DNA from: Actinomycetes bacterium
GTDB taxonomy: Bacteria > Actinomycetota > Acidimicrobiia > Acidimicrobiales > Ilumatobacteraceae
Assembly (NCBI GenBank): GCA_029782355.1
Contig: JAKOUY010000023.1
Location: 124,001-188,000, forward strand
Reading direction: 5' to 3'
DNA: 64,000 nt
The position numbers and the translations under genes are program-made. This document shows positions 21,428-30,074 of the stretch, piece by piece. Within the stretch, counting starts at the first letter, position 1. Every line of letters starts with the position of its first letter. The notes under the pieces were generated by a model. The model made no database searches. It was not told the DNA's origin and saw only the letters and a program-made list of their open reading frames with translations.

Positions 21428-22726
21428 TCACTCCTCGACGAACAGCAGGGCGGGCACTTCCAGCAGCGCCTTGATGCGCTGGACGAAGGTGGCCGCATCC
21501 CACCCGTCGACGATGCGGTGATCGAAGCTCGACGACAGGTTGAACATCTGTCGCGGCTCGAACCGGCCGTGGCGCCACACCGGACGGGTCTCCAGCTTGT
21601 TGACGCCCACGATGCACACCTCGGGCGCGTTGATCAGCGGCGTGGTCACCAGCCCGCCGAGCGCCCCGAGTGAGGTGATCGTGATGGTCGACCCGCTCAG
21701 CTCGGCACGAGACGCCGAGCCGTCCCGTGCCGCCCCGCTGACGCGTGCGATCTCCGCGGCGATGTTCCACACGTCGCGACGCTGGGCGTTGCGGACCACG
21801 GGCACGATCAGGCCGTCGTCGGTCTGCGTGGCAATGCCCACGTGGACGGCATCGAAGGTCGACAGCGTGCCGGCGTCGGCGTCGAAGGTGGCGTTCAGCG
21901 TCGGCTGCTCGGCGCAGGCGATGACCATGGCGCGGATCAGGAAGGGGAGCAGGGTCAGGCGGACGCCCCGTGCCTGATGCTGGCGGTTCAGCTCGGCGCG
22001 CAGCACCTCGAGGTCGGTGGCGTCGATGGCGTCGACGTAGGTGATGTGCGGGATGGTGGTCCACGAGGCGGTGAGCCGCTCGGCGATCCGTCGGCGCAGG
22101 CCGCGAACCGCCTCGGTGTGCGGCGGCGCATCGGCGGCGGCCGGTGCCGGACGCTCCGTGGCGCCGGCCAGGAGCCGGCGGTCGAGATCCGCGTGGGTGA
22201 CCCGCCCGTCCGGCCCGCTTCCCGCGACCTGACCGAGGTCGATCCCCAACGTCGCCGCCCGGGCGCGCACCGCCGGCGCGGCGAGGGCCCGACCCGAGCG
22301 AGCCGGGGCAGCCCGCCCGGGCGAGGGAGTCGCAGGTGTCGCGTCGGGCGGATCCGGCGTGAGGTCGGCATCGCCCGGTGTGCCGCCGGGTGGCGGCTGG
22401 GCTGGGGCGTCGGCATCGACCGGTGTGCGGACGGCTGCCGGCTGGGCCGGGCCGTCGTCGGGGGTGCCCGGCGGGACGGCGGCGTCGGGCTGGTCGACGT
22501 CGACCAGCGGAGCGCCGACGGCCAGCGTGTCACCCGGCGTGCCGTGCAGCGCGCCGACGGTGCCGGCCACGGGCGAGACGATCTCCACGGTGGCCTTGTC
22601 GGTCATCACCTCGGCCAGTGGGGTGGACGCGGTGATCTCGTCGCCCACGGCCACCAGCCACTCGACCAGCTCGGCCTCGGCGACGCCTTCGCCCACGTCG
22701 GGCAGCTTGACGACGAACGTGCTCAC
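21428..22726 (-). CDS. bkdC: 2-oxoacid dehydrogenase E2, dihydrolipoamide acyltransferase (branched-chain type)
   Basis: 432 residues. Lipoyl domain 1-77 with the lipoylated Lys44 in VMTDKATVEI, a ~75-residue Pro/Ala-rich linker, a peripheral-subunit-binding domain near 150-185 (ALAAPAVRARAATLGIDLGQ), and a catalytic domain ending in SSSFDHRIVDGWDAATF with the His-x3-Asp-Gly motif. Acts with the adjacent E1 subunits in branched-chain 2-oxoacid oxidation to acyl-CoA. The GTG start overlaps the E1-beta stop. No E3 gene is present, so a shared lipoamide dehydrogenase elsewhere is implied. Confidence 0.92.
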   Translation of the reverse strand: MSTFVVKLPDVGEGVAEAELVEWLVAVGDEITASTPLAEVMTDKATVEIVSPVAGTVGALHGTPGDTLAVGAPLVDVDQPDAAVPPGTPDDGPAQPAAVRTPVDADAPAQPPPGGTPGDADLTPDPPDATPATPSPGRAAPARSGRALAAPAVRARAATLGIDLGQVAGSGPDGRVTHADLDRRLLAGATERPAPAAADAPPHTEAVRGLRRRIAERLTASWTTIPHITYVDAIDATDLEVLRAELNRQHQARGVRLTLLPFLIRAMVIACAEQPTLNATFDADAGTLSTFDAVHVGIATQTDDGLIVPVVRNAQRRDVWNIAAEIARVSGAARDGSASRAELSGSTITITSLGALGGLVTTPLINAPEVCIVGVNKLETRPVWRHGRFEPRQMFNLSSSFDHRIVDGWDAATFVQRIKALLEVPALLFVEE

Positions 22727-23736
22727 CGGCCCATCACCTCCAGCATCGCCTGGCCGACGCGCGCCGGGCCGGGGAAGTACGACCACTCGTGGGCGTGCGG
22801 GTACGGGGTGTCCCATCCACACACCCGGACGATGGGCGCTTCGAGGTGGTGGAAGGCGCGTTCCTGGACGGTGGCGCTGAGCTCGGCGCCGAAGCCGGAC
22901 GTCAGCGTGGCCTCGTGAACCACCAGGCACCGCCCGGTCTTGACCACCGACTCGACGATCGTGTCGACGTCGAGCGGCAGCAGCGTGCGCAGGTCGATGA
23001 TCTCGGCGTCGATCCCGGTCTCCTCGGCGGCGGTCTGGGCGACGTGGACCAGCGTGCCATAGGCCAGGACGGTCAGGTCGCCGCCGGGCCGGTGGATGCG
23101 GGCCTCGCCGAGCGGGATGGTGTAATGACCCTCGGGTACCTCCGACAACGGGTGCTTCGACCACGGCACGATCGGCCGGTCGTGATGCCCGTCGAACGGG
23201 CCGTTGTAGACCCGCTTCGGCTCCAGGAAGATCACCGGGTCGTCGTCCTCGATGGCCGCCAGCAGCAGCCCCTTGGCGTCGTAGGGGTTGGACACCACCA
23301 CGGTCTTCAGCCCGGCGACGTGGGTGAACAACGCCTCCGGGCTCTGCGAGTGGGTCTGCCCCCCGAAGATCCCGCCGCCGGTGGGCATGCGGATGGTCAG
23401 CGGGGCGGTGAAGTCGCCGGCGGAGCGATGCCGCAGGCGGGCGGCCTCGGAGACGATCTGGTCGTACGCCGGGTAGACGTAGTCGGCGAACTGGATCTCC
23501 ACGCACGGGCGCAGCCCGTACGCGGCCATCCCGATGGCGGTGCCGACGATGCCGGCCTCGCTGATGGGTGAATCGAAGCAGCGATGCGATCCGAAGCGCT
23601 GCTGCAGGCCCTGGGTGCAGCGGAACACGCCGCCGAAGTAGCCGACATCCTCGCCGAACACGACCACCCGCTCGTCGCGCTCCATGGCGACGGCATGGGC
23701 GTCGCGGATCGCCTCGATCATCGTCATCGTCGCCAC
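22723..23736 (-). CDS. bkdB: 2-oxoacid dehydrogenase E1 component, beta subunit
   Basis: 337 residues, the usual size. FGEDVGYFGGVFRCTQGLQ and SPISEAGIVGTAIGMAAYGL are canonical E1-beta motifs; the C-terminal transketolase domain ends LEAPIVRVCGWDTPYPHA. Forms the heterotetramer with E1-alpha that decarboxylates branched-chain 2-oxoacids on thiamine diphosphate. The GTG start is 1 bp after the E1-alpha stop. Confidence 0.94.
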   Translation of the reverse strand: MATMTMIEAIRDAHAVAMERDERVVVFGEDVGYFGGVFRCTQGLQQRFGSHRCFDSPISEAGIVGTAIGMAAYGLRPCVEIQFADYVYPAYDQIVSEAARLRHRSAGDFTAPLTIRMPTGGGIFGGQTHSQSPEALFTHVAGLKTVVVSNPYDAKGLLLAAIEDDDPVIFLEPKRVYNGPFDGHHDRPIVPWSKHPLSEVPEGHYTIPLGEARIHRPGGDLTVLAYGTLVHVAQTAAEETGIDAEIIDLRTLLPLDVDTIVESVVKTGRCLVVHEATLTSGFGAELSATVQERAFHHLEAPIVRVCGWDTPYPHAHEWSYFPGPARVGQAMLEVMGR

Positions 23737-23737
23737 G

Positions 23738-24979
23738 TCAGCGGCCCACCTGGTCGCGCTGCTCGCGCAGGTGGCGGGGCAGCTCGGCGTAGACGTCGTC
23801 GAACATGGTGCGCGGGTCGGCGGTGTGGCCGCTCTTCACCGACCCGTGGGCGTCGGCCTCGGCGAAGGCCGCGGCGACCTCGGCGTCGAGCTCGTTCGAC
23901 AGCGCGGCGTGGCGGTCGTCGTCCCACTGGCCGAGCGTCACCAGGTGGCGCTGCAGGTTGGCGATCGGGTCGCCGAGCGGGAAGTGGCTGGCCTCGCCGG
24001 CCGGGCGGTACACCGACGGGTCGTCGGACGTCGAGTGCGCCCCACGGCGCAGCGTGACCCACTCGACGAGGGTCGGCCCGAGGTTGCCGCGGGCCCGTGC
24101 CGCGGCCCAGCGGGTGGCGGCGTAGACCGCCAGGTAGTCGTTCCCGTCGACGCGCAGCGCCGGGATGCTGTAGCCGAAGCCGCGGTCGGCGAAGGTGGCC
24201 GAGGCGCCGCGGGCGAAGTCCTCCGGTGTCGAGATGGCCCACTGGTTGTTGACGATGTTCAGGATCACCGGCGCCCGGTAGGTCGAGGCGAACAGCAGGG
24301 CGGCATGGAAGTCGGACTCCGCCGTGGCCCCCTCGCCGATCCACGCCGAGGCGATGCGCGTGTCGCCGCTGAGCGCCGAGGCCATCGCCCAGCCGACGCC
24401 CTGGACGTACTGCGTAGCCAGGTTGCCGGAGATGGTGAAGAAGCCGTACTCCTTGGAGGAGTACATGATCGGCAGCTGGCGCCCCTTCAACGGATCGGCC
24501 TCGTTGGACAGGACCTGGTTCATCATCTGCACGATCGGATAGCCACCGGCGATCAGCAGACCTTGCTGGCGGTAGGTCGGGAAGTGCATGTCCGCCGGAT
24601 GGAGGGCCCGCTTGTGGGCGCAGGCGATGGCCTCCTCGCCGAGGCACTGCATGTAGAAGGAGATCTTGCCCTGGCGGTGGGCCTGCAGCAGGCGGGCGTC
24701 GAAGGCTCGGACCAGCATCATGTCGCGCAGCCCGGTGCGCAGCTGATCCGCCGTCAGCTGTGGGTCCCACGGCCCGGTGGCCGCACCGTCGTCGTCGAGC
24801 ACGCGGACCATCTGCTTGCGCATCAGGGCGATGCGCTCGACCGGTTCGTCCAGCTCCGGCCGGCGCATCTCACCGGCGGCGCTGATGAAGCGCACCTCGG
24901 GCGGCTCGGCGCCCGGACCGCGCTCGGTGTCGGGGATGTGCAGGCGCAGCGCCTGCTGACCCACCTGCTCCCCATCCAT
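23738..24979 (-). CDS. bkdA: 2-oxoacid dehydrogenase E1 component, alpha subunit
   Basis: 413 residues from the ATG at 24979. The thiamine diphosphate motif reads WIGEGATAES...IVNNQWAIS; MYSSKEYGFFTISGNLATQY and HSTSDDPSVYR (regulatory loop) are typical of branched-chain E1-alpha rather than pyruvate E1. An upstream in-frame TTG at 25018 is rejected because it coincides with a TTGACA promoter box. First gene of the three-gene operon. Confidence 0.94.
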   Translation of the reverse strand: MDGEQVGQQALRLHIPDTERGPGAEPPEVRFISAAGEMRRPELDEPVERIALMRKQMVRVLDDDGAATGPWDPQLTADQLRTGLRDMMLVRAFDARLLQAHRQGKISFYMQCLGEEAIACAHKRALHPADMHFPTYRQQGLLIAGGYPIVQMMNQVLSNEADPLKGRQLPIMYSSKEYGFFTISGNLATQYVQGVGWAMASALSGDTRIASAWIGEGATAESDFHAALLFASTYRAPVILNIVNNQWAISTPEDFARGASATFADRGFGYSIPALRVDGNDYLAVYAATRWAAARARGNLGPTLVEWVTLRRGAHSTSDDPSVYRPAGEASHFPLGDPIANLQRHLVTLGQWDDDRHAALSNELDAEVAAAFAEADAHGSVKSGHTADPRTMFDDVYAELPRHLREQRDQVGR

Positions 24980-24988
24980 GCGGCGCGA

Positions 24989-25018
24989 ACCTTGCCGTCC
25001 GGGCCGGGATGTTGTCAA
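24989..25018 (-). promoter_or_regulatory. Probable promoter of the branched-chain dehydrogenase operon
   Basis: On the minus strand TTGACA (25018-25013), an 18-bp spacer, and CAAGGT (24994-24989), with the ATG 9 nt further on. It lies right after the stop of the TLP1-like gene. Confidence 0.5.
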
Positions 25019-25024
25019 GGGCGG

Positions 25025-26476
25025 TCAGCTCGGGCCGTCGAGCGACCCGGCCGTTCCCACCCGGACGGCCCGCCCGACCCATTCGCCGGCCGCCAGGGAA
25101 CCGACGAGATCCGGGTCGGCGGTCGTGGCCACGGTGCGGACCCCGTCGAGGTCCACGACGGCGATGCCGATCGGGGAACTCCCGCCGGTGATCGTGTAGC
25201 CGACCACCGCGCCGACCCCGGTGATCGACCCGTCGACCCGCCGGGTGGTGGTGCGCGGACCGGCCTCGGCCGTCACGTCGACGGACACGTGCCCACGGCC
25301 GGCGCCGCCGGCGGTCCACAGGGCCACGCCTGGCTTGGTCAGCAGACCGCTGACGGCCGTGGTCAGTCCGATGGCTCCCGGTCGGCGGCGCAGCTCCTCG
25401 ACGACGGCCACCAGCGACTGCAGGACGTAGTGGTTGAACGGTCCACCGCCGAAGGTCATCCCGCCGAAGACGGTGAGGGACGCATCTAGCCCGAGACCGA
25501 GCTCGACGGCGGCCACCTCCACGGCGGACGGGAAGCACGAGTAGATCTCGACCACCTCGGCGCTGGCCGGGTCGACGCCGGTTGCCTCGCCCAATCGTTC
25601 GCCGGCGACCCGCAGTGCCGGCCAGCGATGGAGCTCGTCCCGGCCCGGGAGCGGGACGATCAGGTCGGAGGTGGCGACGCCGAGCGGGGTGACCCAGCGA
25701 TCGGTGGCGATGGCGGTCCGGCGGGCGTGCTCGGTCGAGGTGATCAGGATCGCCGCGGCCATGTCGACGTTCCACTGCGAGCACAGCAGGCGGGTGTAGG
25801 GCTCGGCGATCAGCCGGTTGGCGGGGGACTCCTGGACGATGTGTTCGGCGCTCGGGCAGGACGGATCCCAGGTGTCGCTGCGCCCGGCGGCCACGATGGC
25901 GAAGCGGTGCCACAGCCGGCCGAGATGAGCACGATGCTCGTCGATCGAACGGCCCGCCGCGGCTCGCACGGCCGACTCGATCACCGCATACTGGTGGGCC
26001 GGCACGGTCAGGTCGCGGGCGATCTCCGGTTCCGTCAACAGGTTGCCGGCGGGCCGGATGGTCTCGTGCGGTTCACCGGGCGACAGGCCACTCGGCGGCT
26101 CGGGGTGTCCGGCCCGCCGGGCGAGCGCGGCGCCGTGGCGTGCCTCGCCGCCCACGACCAGGACCGTGCCCGCCTGGCCGGCAGCCACCAGGCCGAGCGC
26201 ACGATCGACGAGGGACAGCTGCAGCACACCGATCTCGCTGCACACGGTCCTGGCGTGGGGTACCCCGAGCCGTGCCGCCACGGCTGCGGCCCCGTCGCCG
26301 GCGCCCCACGATCCACGGGGGACCAGCACGGCGTCGATCGTGGTGGCCGCCAACCCGGCATCGTCGAGCGCCCGGCGTGCCGCGGCCGTCATCAGCCCGA
26401 CCACGTCCGGCCGGTCCAGCGAGTCCTCGCGGTGGACGACGCTCCCGACCCCGACCACGAGCGGAGGATGCGGCAC
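25025..26476 (-). CDS. Thiolase-like protein, TLP1 type
   Basis: 483 residues. The fold follows thiolases (RRALDDAGLAATTIDAVLV, VEIYSCFPSAVEVAA, FGGMTFGGGPFNHYVLQSL), but the classical catalytic Cys/His context and the GHPxGATG loop are not preserved, and a ~95-residue C-terminal beta-rich domain follows. That combination is the plan of the mycobacterial SCP2-thiolase-like protein type 1, a monomeric protein without demonstrated thiolase activity. It likely binds acyl-CoA. GTG start with TAGGGT 6 nt upstream; divergent from the ACT protein across a tandem-palindrome array. Confidence 0.78.
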   Translation of the reverse strand: MPHPPLVVGVGSVVHREDSLDRPDVVGLMTAAARRALDDAGLAATTIDAVLVPRGSWGAGDGAAAVAARLGVPHARTVCSEIGVLQLSLVDRALGLVAAGQAGTVLVVGGEARHGAALARRAGHPEPPSGLSPGEPHETIRPAGNLLTEPEIARDLTVPAHQYAVIESAVRAAAGRSIDEHRAHLGRLWHRFAIVAAGRSDTWDPSCPSAEHIVQESPANRLIAEPYTRLLCSQWNVDMAAAILITSTEHARRTAIATDRWVTPLGVATSDLIVPLPGRDELHRWPALRVAGERLGEATGVDPASAEVVEIYSCFPSAVEVAAVELGLGLDASLTVFGGMTFGGGPFNHYVLQSLVAVVEELRRRPGAIGLTTAVSGLLTKPGVALWTAGGAGRGHVSVDVTAEAGPRTTTRRVDGSITGVGAVVGYTITGGSSPIGIAVVDLDGVRTVATTADPDLVGSLAAGEWVGRAVRVGTAGSLDGPS

Positions 26477-26482
26477 GGGCCG

Positions 26483-26488
26483 ACCCTA
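26483..26488 (-). promoter_or_regulatory. Probable -10 element (TAGGGT) of the TLP1-like gene
   Basis: Minus-strand TAGGGT ends 6 nt before the GTG at 26476. Confidence 0.55.
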
Positions 26489-26490
26489 CC

Positions 26491-26578
26491 GAGCCGCCGG
26501 ATCCCGGCCGGGACCGAGCCGCCGGATCCCGGCCGGGACCGAGCCGCCGGATCCTGGCCGGGACCGGCCGCCGGATCT
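26491..26578. repeat. 25-bp tandem repeat with central palindrome, between divergent promoters
   Basis: Three full copies (26491, 26516, 26541) and a degenerate fourth of GAGCCGCCGGATCCCGGCC plus GGGACC. Each carries the 12-bp palindrome TCCCGGCCGGGA (third copy TCCTGGCCGGGA). The array fills the whole interval between the two divergent -10 boxes at 26483-26488 and 26584-26589. Confidence 0.85.
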
Positions 26579-26583
26579 CCGGG

Positions 26584-26589
26584 TACCAT
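26584..26589 (+). promoter_or_regulatory. Probable -10 element (TACCAT) of the ACT-domain gene
   Basis: TACCAT ends 6 nt before the GTG at 26596. Confidence 0.55.
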
Positions 26590-26595
26590 CGAGCC

Positions 26596-27132
26596 GTGGC
26601 CACGTTGGTGTTGACCGTGATCGGCGACGATCGGGCCGGGCTGGTCAGTGCCCTGGCCGAGGTGATCGCCGCCCACGGCGGCAACTGGGAGGCCAGCCAG
26701 ATGGCCGAGCTGGCCGGCAAGTTCGCCGGCATCGTCACCGTGTCCGTCGACGATGCCGGCGCCGACGGGCTCACCGCCGCCCTGGCGCCGCTCGACGGCC
26801 TGCTCGACGTCAGCGCCCACCGGGCCGGAACGCTCCCCGGTGCGGAGCCGGCAGGGCGGGAGATCCATCTCGACCTGGTCGGCGACGATCGCCCCGGCAT
26901 CGTCCAGGAGATCTCCGCCGTGCTGGCCCGCCACCAGGTCAACGTGGTCCGCCTGACCACCGAGACGGCCGAGGCGCCGATGAGCGGTGGCCGGCTGTTT
27001 CGTGCCTGGGCCACGCTGGTCGCGCCCGACGGCCTCGACCTCGACGCCGTGCAGGCCGACCTGGAGCGGGTGGCCAACGAGCTGATGGTCGAGCTGCAGC
27101 TCGGTCGGGAGGCCGACCGGCCGACGCCGTAG
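26596..27132 (+). CDS. Double ACT-domain regulatory protein (GcvR-like)
   Basis: 178 residues with two ACT domains, about 3-75 and 90-170. Each begins with the GDDRxG motif (TVIGDDRAGLVSALAEV and DLVGDDRPGIVQEISAVL). This is the arrangement of GcvR, the repressor accessory of the glycine cleavage system; no gcv genes are nearby, so the amino-acid ligand is unknown. It is closely followed by the acyl-CoA ligase gene, which has its own -10. Confidence 0.85.
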   Translation: MATLVLTVIGDDRAGLVSALAEVIAAHGGNWEASQMAELAGKFAGIVTVSVDDAGADGLTAALAPLDGLLDVSAHRAGTLPGAEPAGREIHLDLVGDDRPGIVQEISAVLARHQVNVVRLTTETAEAPMSGGRLFRAWATLVAPDGLDLDAVQADLERVANELMVELQLGREADRPTP

Positions 27133-27135
27133 GGT
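27130..27135 (+). promoter_or_regulatory. Probable -10 element (TAGGGT) of the acyl-CoA ligase gene
   Basis: TAGGGT ends 6 nt before the ATG at 27142 and overlaps the upstream stop codon TAG. Confidence 0.55.
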
Positions 27136-27141
27136 TCGGGC

Positions 27142-28863
27142 ATGGTCGAACCGGCACCTCCTTGGCGCGCCGCGGCGCATCTCTCCTGGTCCGGGCCCGG
27201 GGGTCTGACCCCCGAGCAGCTGGCGCCGGTGATGGGTCCGGGCGCACCCTTCGAGATGCGCCGGGAGCTCGTCCTCGGCACGGAGATGGACGTCTTCGCC
27301 AACCGGCGGCGCTCCCTGCTCGACACGTTCGCCGACGCCGTGCGTCAGTGGCCGGATCGGCCGTACGTCGTCTTCCCCGACCGGACCTGCACCTTCGCCG
27401 ACATCCGCACGCCCATCGCCGCGGCCGCGGCCGCGCTGCGCGATCGGTTCGGGATCCGGCGTGGTGATCGGGTGGCCATCGCCTCGGCCAACTGTCTCGA
27501 GTTCGTGGTCACCACCTGGGCGGCGATGTCGCTCGGCGCGATCACCGTGGCGCTCAATGGGTGGTGGACCGCCGCCGAGCTGGCTTCGGGGATCCGGCTG
27601 ACGACGCCCACGGTGGTGCTGGCCGACCCGCGCCGTGCCGAGCGGCTGGCCGGCGTCGACCTCGTCGGCGCCGACCTGGTGGTGTTCGACGGCCAGTGGT
27701 GGGGTGCCGAGGACCCGGCCGCACCGATGCCGACCATCGAGCTGGACGAGGACGACGGGTACCTGATCCTGTTCACCAGCGGGACCACCGGGCGGGCCAA
27801 GGGGGCCCTGCTCAGCCATCGCGGCAACATCCACTTCAACATGGCGATGACCCTCCACGCCACCCTCGGCCTGCTGCGCGCCGGCGTGGCACCCCCGTCG
27901 CAGCACCCCGTCAGTCTCGGCGTGTCGCCGATGTTCCACGTCTCCGGGATGACTGCCGGGGTGATCATGTCCGTGGCCAGCGGGCAGACGGTGGTGTACC
28001 CGGCGCCCGGTCGGTGGGACGAGGTCGAGCACATGCGCCTGACCGAGCAGCACCGGGTCAACCGGTGGTCGTTGGTGCCCACCCAGCTGTGGCGGATCGT
28101 CGACCATCCGGACCTGCATCGCTACGACCTGACCTCGGTGACCACGGTCGGCGGTGGCGGGGCGGTGTGGCCGCCGGAACTGATCCGCACCGTGGGGGAG
28201 CGGCTTCCGCACCTCAAGTTCGGCTTCGGTCTGGGATACGGCATGACCGAGTCGACCGGCATCGGCACCTCGCTCGGCTCGTCGTCCCTGCTCGGCCACC
28301 TGACCAGCATCGGTGCCCCGGTGCCCGGCGGTGAGGTCGAGATCCGTGATCCGTCGAGCCGCGCCGTGCTGGCCGAGGGCGAGGTCGGCGAGATCGCCAT
28401 GCGCACCCCGTGCATCTTCCTCGGCTACTGGAACGATGCGGACGCCACGGCCGCAGTGGTCGACGCCGACCGCTGGTACCACACCGGTGACTACGGCTCG
28501 ATCCGCGACGGGCTGGTCTATCTCGACGGCCGGCGCAGTGACCTGATCATCCGCGGCGGGGAGAACATCTACCCGGCCGAGATCGAGAACCGCCTGGTGG
28601 AGCACCCCGGGGTGGCCGACGCCGCCGTGGTCGGCGCCGCCCACCACACGCTCGGCCAGGAGGTCGTCGCCGTCGTCCAGCTCGATCCGGGCGCAACGGT
28701 GTCGGCGGAGGAGCTGCGCGCCTTCGTCGGCGAGCGACTGGCGGCGTTCAAGGTGCCGGCGCGCATCGAGTTCGTCGCCGAGCTGCCGCGCAACGCCACG
28801 GGCAAGGTGGTCAAGACCGAGTTGCTCGACCCGACCACCTCGCCGCGGTTCGTCGCCGAGTGA
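27142..28863 (+). CDS. AMP-dependent acyl-CoA synthetase/ligase
   Basis: 573 residues. ANL-superfamily motifs: LFTSGTTGRAKGALLSHRG near 211-229, GYGMTESTG, YHTGDYGSIRDGLVYLDGR, IRGGENIYPAEIENRL and the adenylation-domain Lys in RNATGKVVKTEL. Activates a carboxylic acid to acyl-AMP and then acyl-CoA. Acyl specificity cannot be inferred; overall layout is like medium/long-chain FadD proteins. It ends back to back with the NirK-like gene. Confidence 0.93.
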   Translation: MVEPAPPWRAAAHLSWSGPGGLTPEQLAPVMGPGAPFEMRRELVLGTEMDVFANRRRSLLDTFADAVRQWPDRPYVVFPDRTCTFADIRTPIAAAAAALRDRFGIRRGDRVAIASANCLEFVVTTWAAMSLGAITVALNGWWTAAELASGIRLTTPTVVLADPRRAERLAGVDLVGADLVVFDGQWWGAEDPAAPMPTIELDEDDGYLILFTSGTTGRAKGALLSHRGNIHFNMAMTLHATLGLLRAGVAPPSQHPVSLGVSPMFHVSGMTAGVIMSVASGQTVVYPAPGRWDEVEHMRLTEQHRVNRWSLVPTQLWRIVDHPDLHRYDLTSVTTVGGGGAVWPPELIRTVGERLPHLKFGFGLGYGMTESTGIGTSLGSSSLLGHLTSIGAPVPGGEVEIRDPSSRAVLAEGEVGEIAMRTPCIFLGYWNDADATAAVVDADRWYHTGDYGSIRDGLVYLDGRRSDLIIRGGENIYPAEIENRLVEHPGVADAAVVGAAHHTLGQEVVAVVQLDPGATVSAEELRAFVGERLAAFKVPARIEFVAELPRNATGKVVKTELLDPTTSPRFVAE

Positions 28864-30009
28864 TCAGTGGCCGCCGGCCCCGGGGGGCAGCGGTGCCCCG
28901 CCGACCTGCCACAGCCCGGCAGCGCCCTTGACGACGTTGGCGAACTTGTGGGTGACCATCGTGTAGATCCCCGGCTCGGCGAACGTCCACTCGACGAACC
29001 CGCCCTGCGCCGGCATCAGGTCGAGCGCCTGTGAACCACCGTGGAGCTCGTTGCCCGACTTCAGCAGGTAGCCACCCTCCTTGTACACCGTGTCGAAGAT
29101 CGTGCCGACGATGTGGAACGAGCTGTTCTCGCTGGGGCCGTCGTCGATGACCCACGCCCGGTAGCGCTTGCCCGGCTCGGCCTGGATCGGCGCATGGACG
29201 TACTGGTTGCGGTAGCCGTTGAAGACCACGGCGTCCCACGCCTCGTTCTTCATCTTGGCGTAGTCCCCGGGTTGGCCCTGCGGGCCGAAGTACAGCTCGT
29301 GCTGGACGAAGATGAACTCCTTGTCGACCGGTGCCAGGTTCGGGGGATCGATGATCACCGCTCCGAACATGCCGTTGCCGATGTGGTGCAGGGCCGGAGC
29401 GGTCCCGCAGTGGTACATCCAGATGCCCGAGTACTCCGCCTTGAACTGGTAGGTCAGCGACTCGCCCGGGTTGATCGCCTTCATCAGCCGGTTCGGTGCC
29501 ACCTGGCTGGCGTGGAAGTCGATCGAGTGGGTCATCGAGCCCTTGTTGGTGACCGTCACGTTGAAGACGTCGCCGACCTTGCCGCGCAGCACCGGGCCGG
29601 GGACGGTGTCCCCGAAGGTCCACATCTGCTGGGTGACGCCCGGGGCGACCTCCATGACCTTCTCGGTCATGTCCAGCTTGATGTCGTGGGTGGTGCCACC
29701 CTCGGCCGGCTTCAGCGTCGGGTCGAAGGCCTTCCAGTCGGCCGACGGTTGGGCCTGCGGGTCGAGCACGGCGTTGTTGCCGGTGGATGCAGAACCGCTC
29801 GCCGGGGCAGCACCGGGCGATGCTGCCGGCGCACCACCGCCACTGGACGAGGTGCCGTTGTTGGTGGGCAGCACCAGGCCCAGCACGGACAGCGCCAGGG
29901 CCAGCACGGCGGCCGCGGCGGTCAGTGCCCAGAAGAACCCGCCGCCGCCCGAACCGGCCGGTCGGGTGGCGACCTGGTCGCCGCTGTCGTCGGTCGTGTG
30001 CATTGTCAT
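28864..30009 (-). CDS. nirK: Copper-containing nitrite reductase-type two-domain cupredoxin, membrane-anchored
   Basis: 381 residues. One TM helix (about 25-49) and a Ser/Gly/Ala linker replace a cleavable signal. Copper ligands align with NirK: His161, Cys201, His209, Met214 for type 1 (in YHCGTAPALHHIGNGMFG), His166 and His200 plus the His of FHIVGTIFD and of VTHKFANV for type 2. The catalytic Asp (SIDFH, Asp164) is present, so nitrite reduction to NO is chemically possible; a related multicopper oxidase role is the alternative. ATG at 30009 has GGAGG upstream. Part of a copper-handling region; a NirV or NO reductase partner is not seen. Confidence 0.8.
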   Translation of the reverse strand: MTMHTTDDSGDQVATRPAGSGGGGFFWALTAAAAVLALALSVLGLVLPTNNGTSSSGGGAPAASPGAAPASGSASTGNNAVLDPQAQPSADWKAFDPTLKPAEGGTTHDIKLDMTEKVMEVAPGVTQQMWTFGDTVPGPVLRGKVGDVFNVTVTNKGSMTHSIDFHASQVAPNRLMKAINPGESLTYQFKAEYSGIWMYHCGTAPALHHIGNGMFGAVIIDPPNLAPVDKEFIFVQHELYFGPQGQPGDYAKMKNEAWDAVVFNGYRNQYVHAPIQAEPGKRYRAWVIDDGPSENSSFHIVGTIFDTVYKEGGYLLKSGNELHGGSQALDLMPAQGGFVEWTFAEPGIYTMVTHKFANVVKGAAGLWQVGGAPLPPGAGGH

Positions 30010-30074
30010 GTGCCCTCCACCTCGACTTCGTGGCATTCAACCGATTTTGGCACGGACCCCGCCAGGGTGGAAGG

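Noticed and set aside
24980-25018. Upstream TTG start of the E1-alpha gene
   Set aside because: The TTG is the first part of a TTGACA promoter box; the ATG at 24979 lies correctly downstream of a -10.
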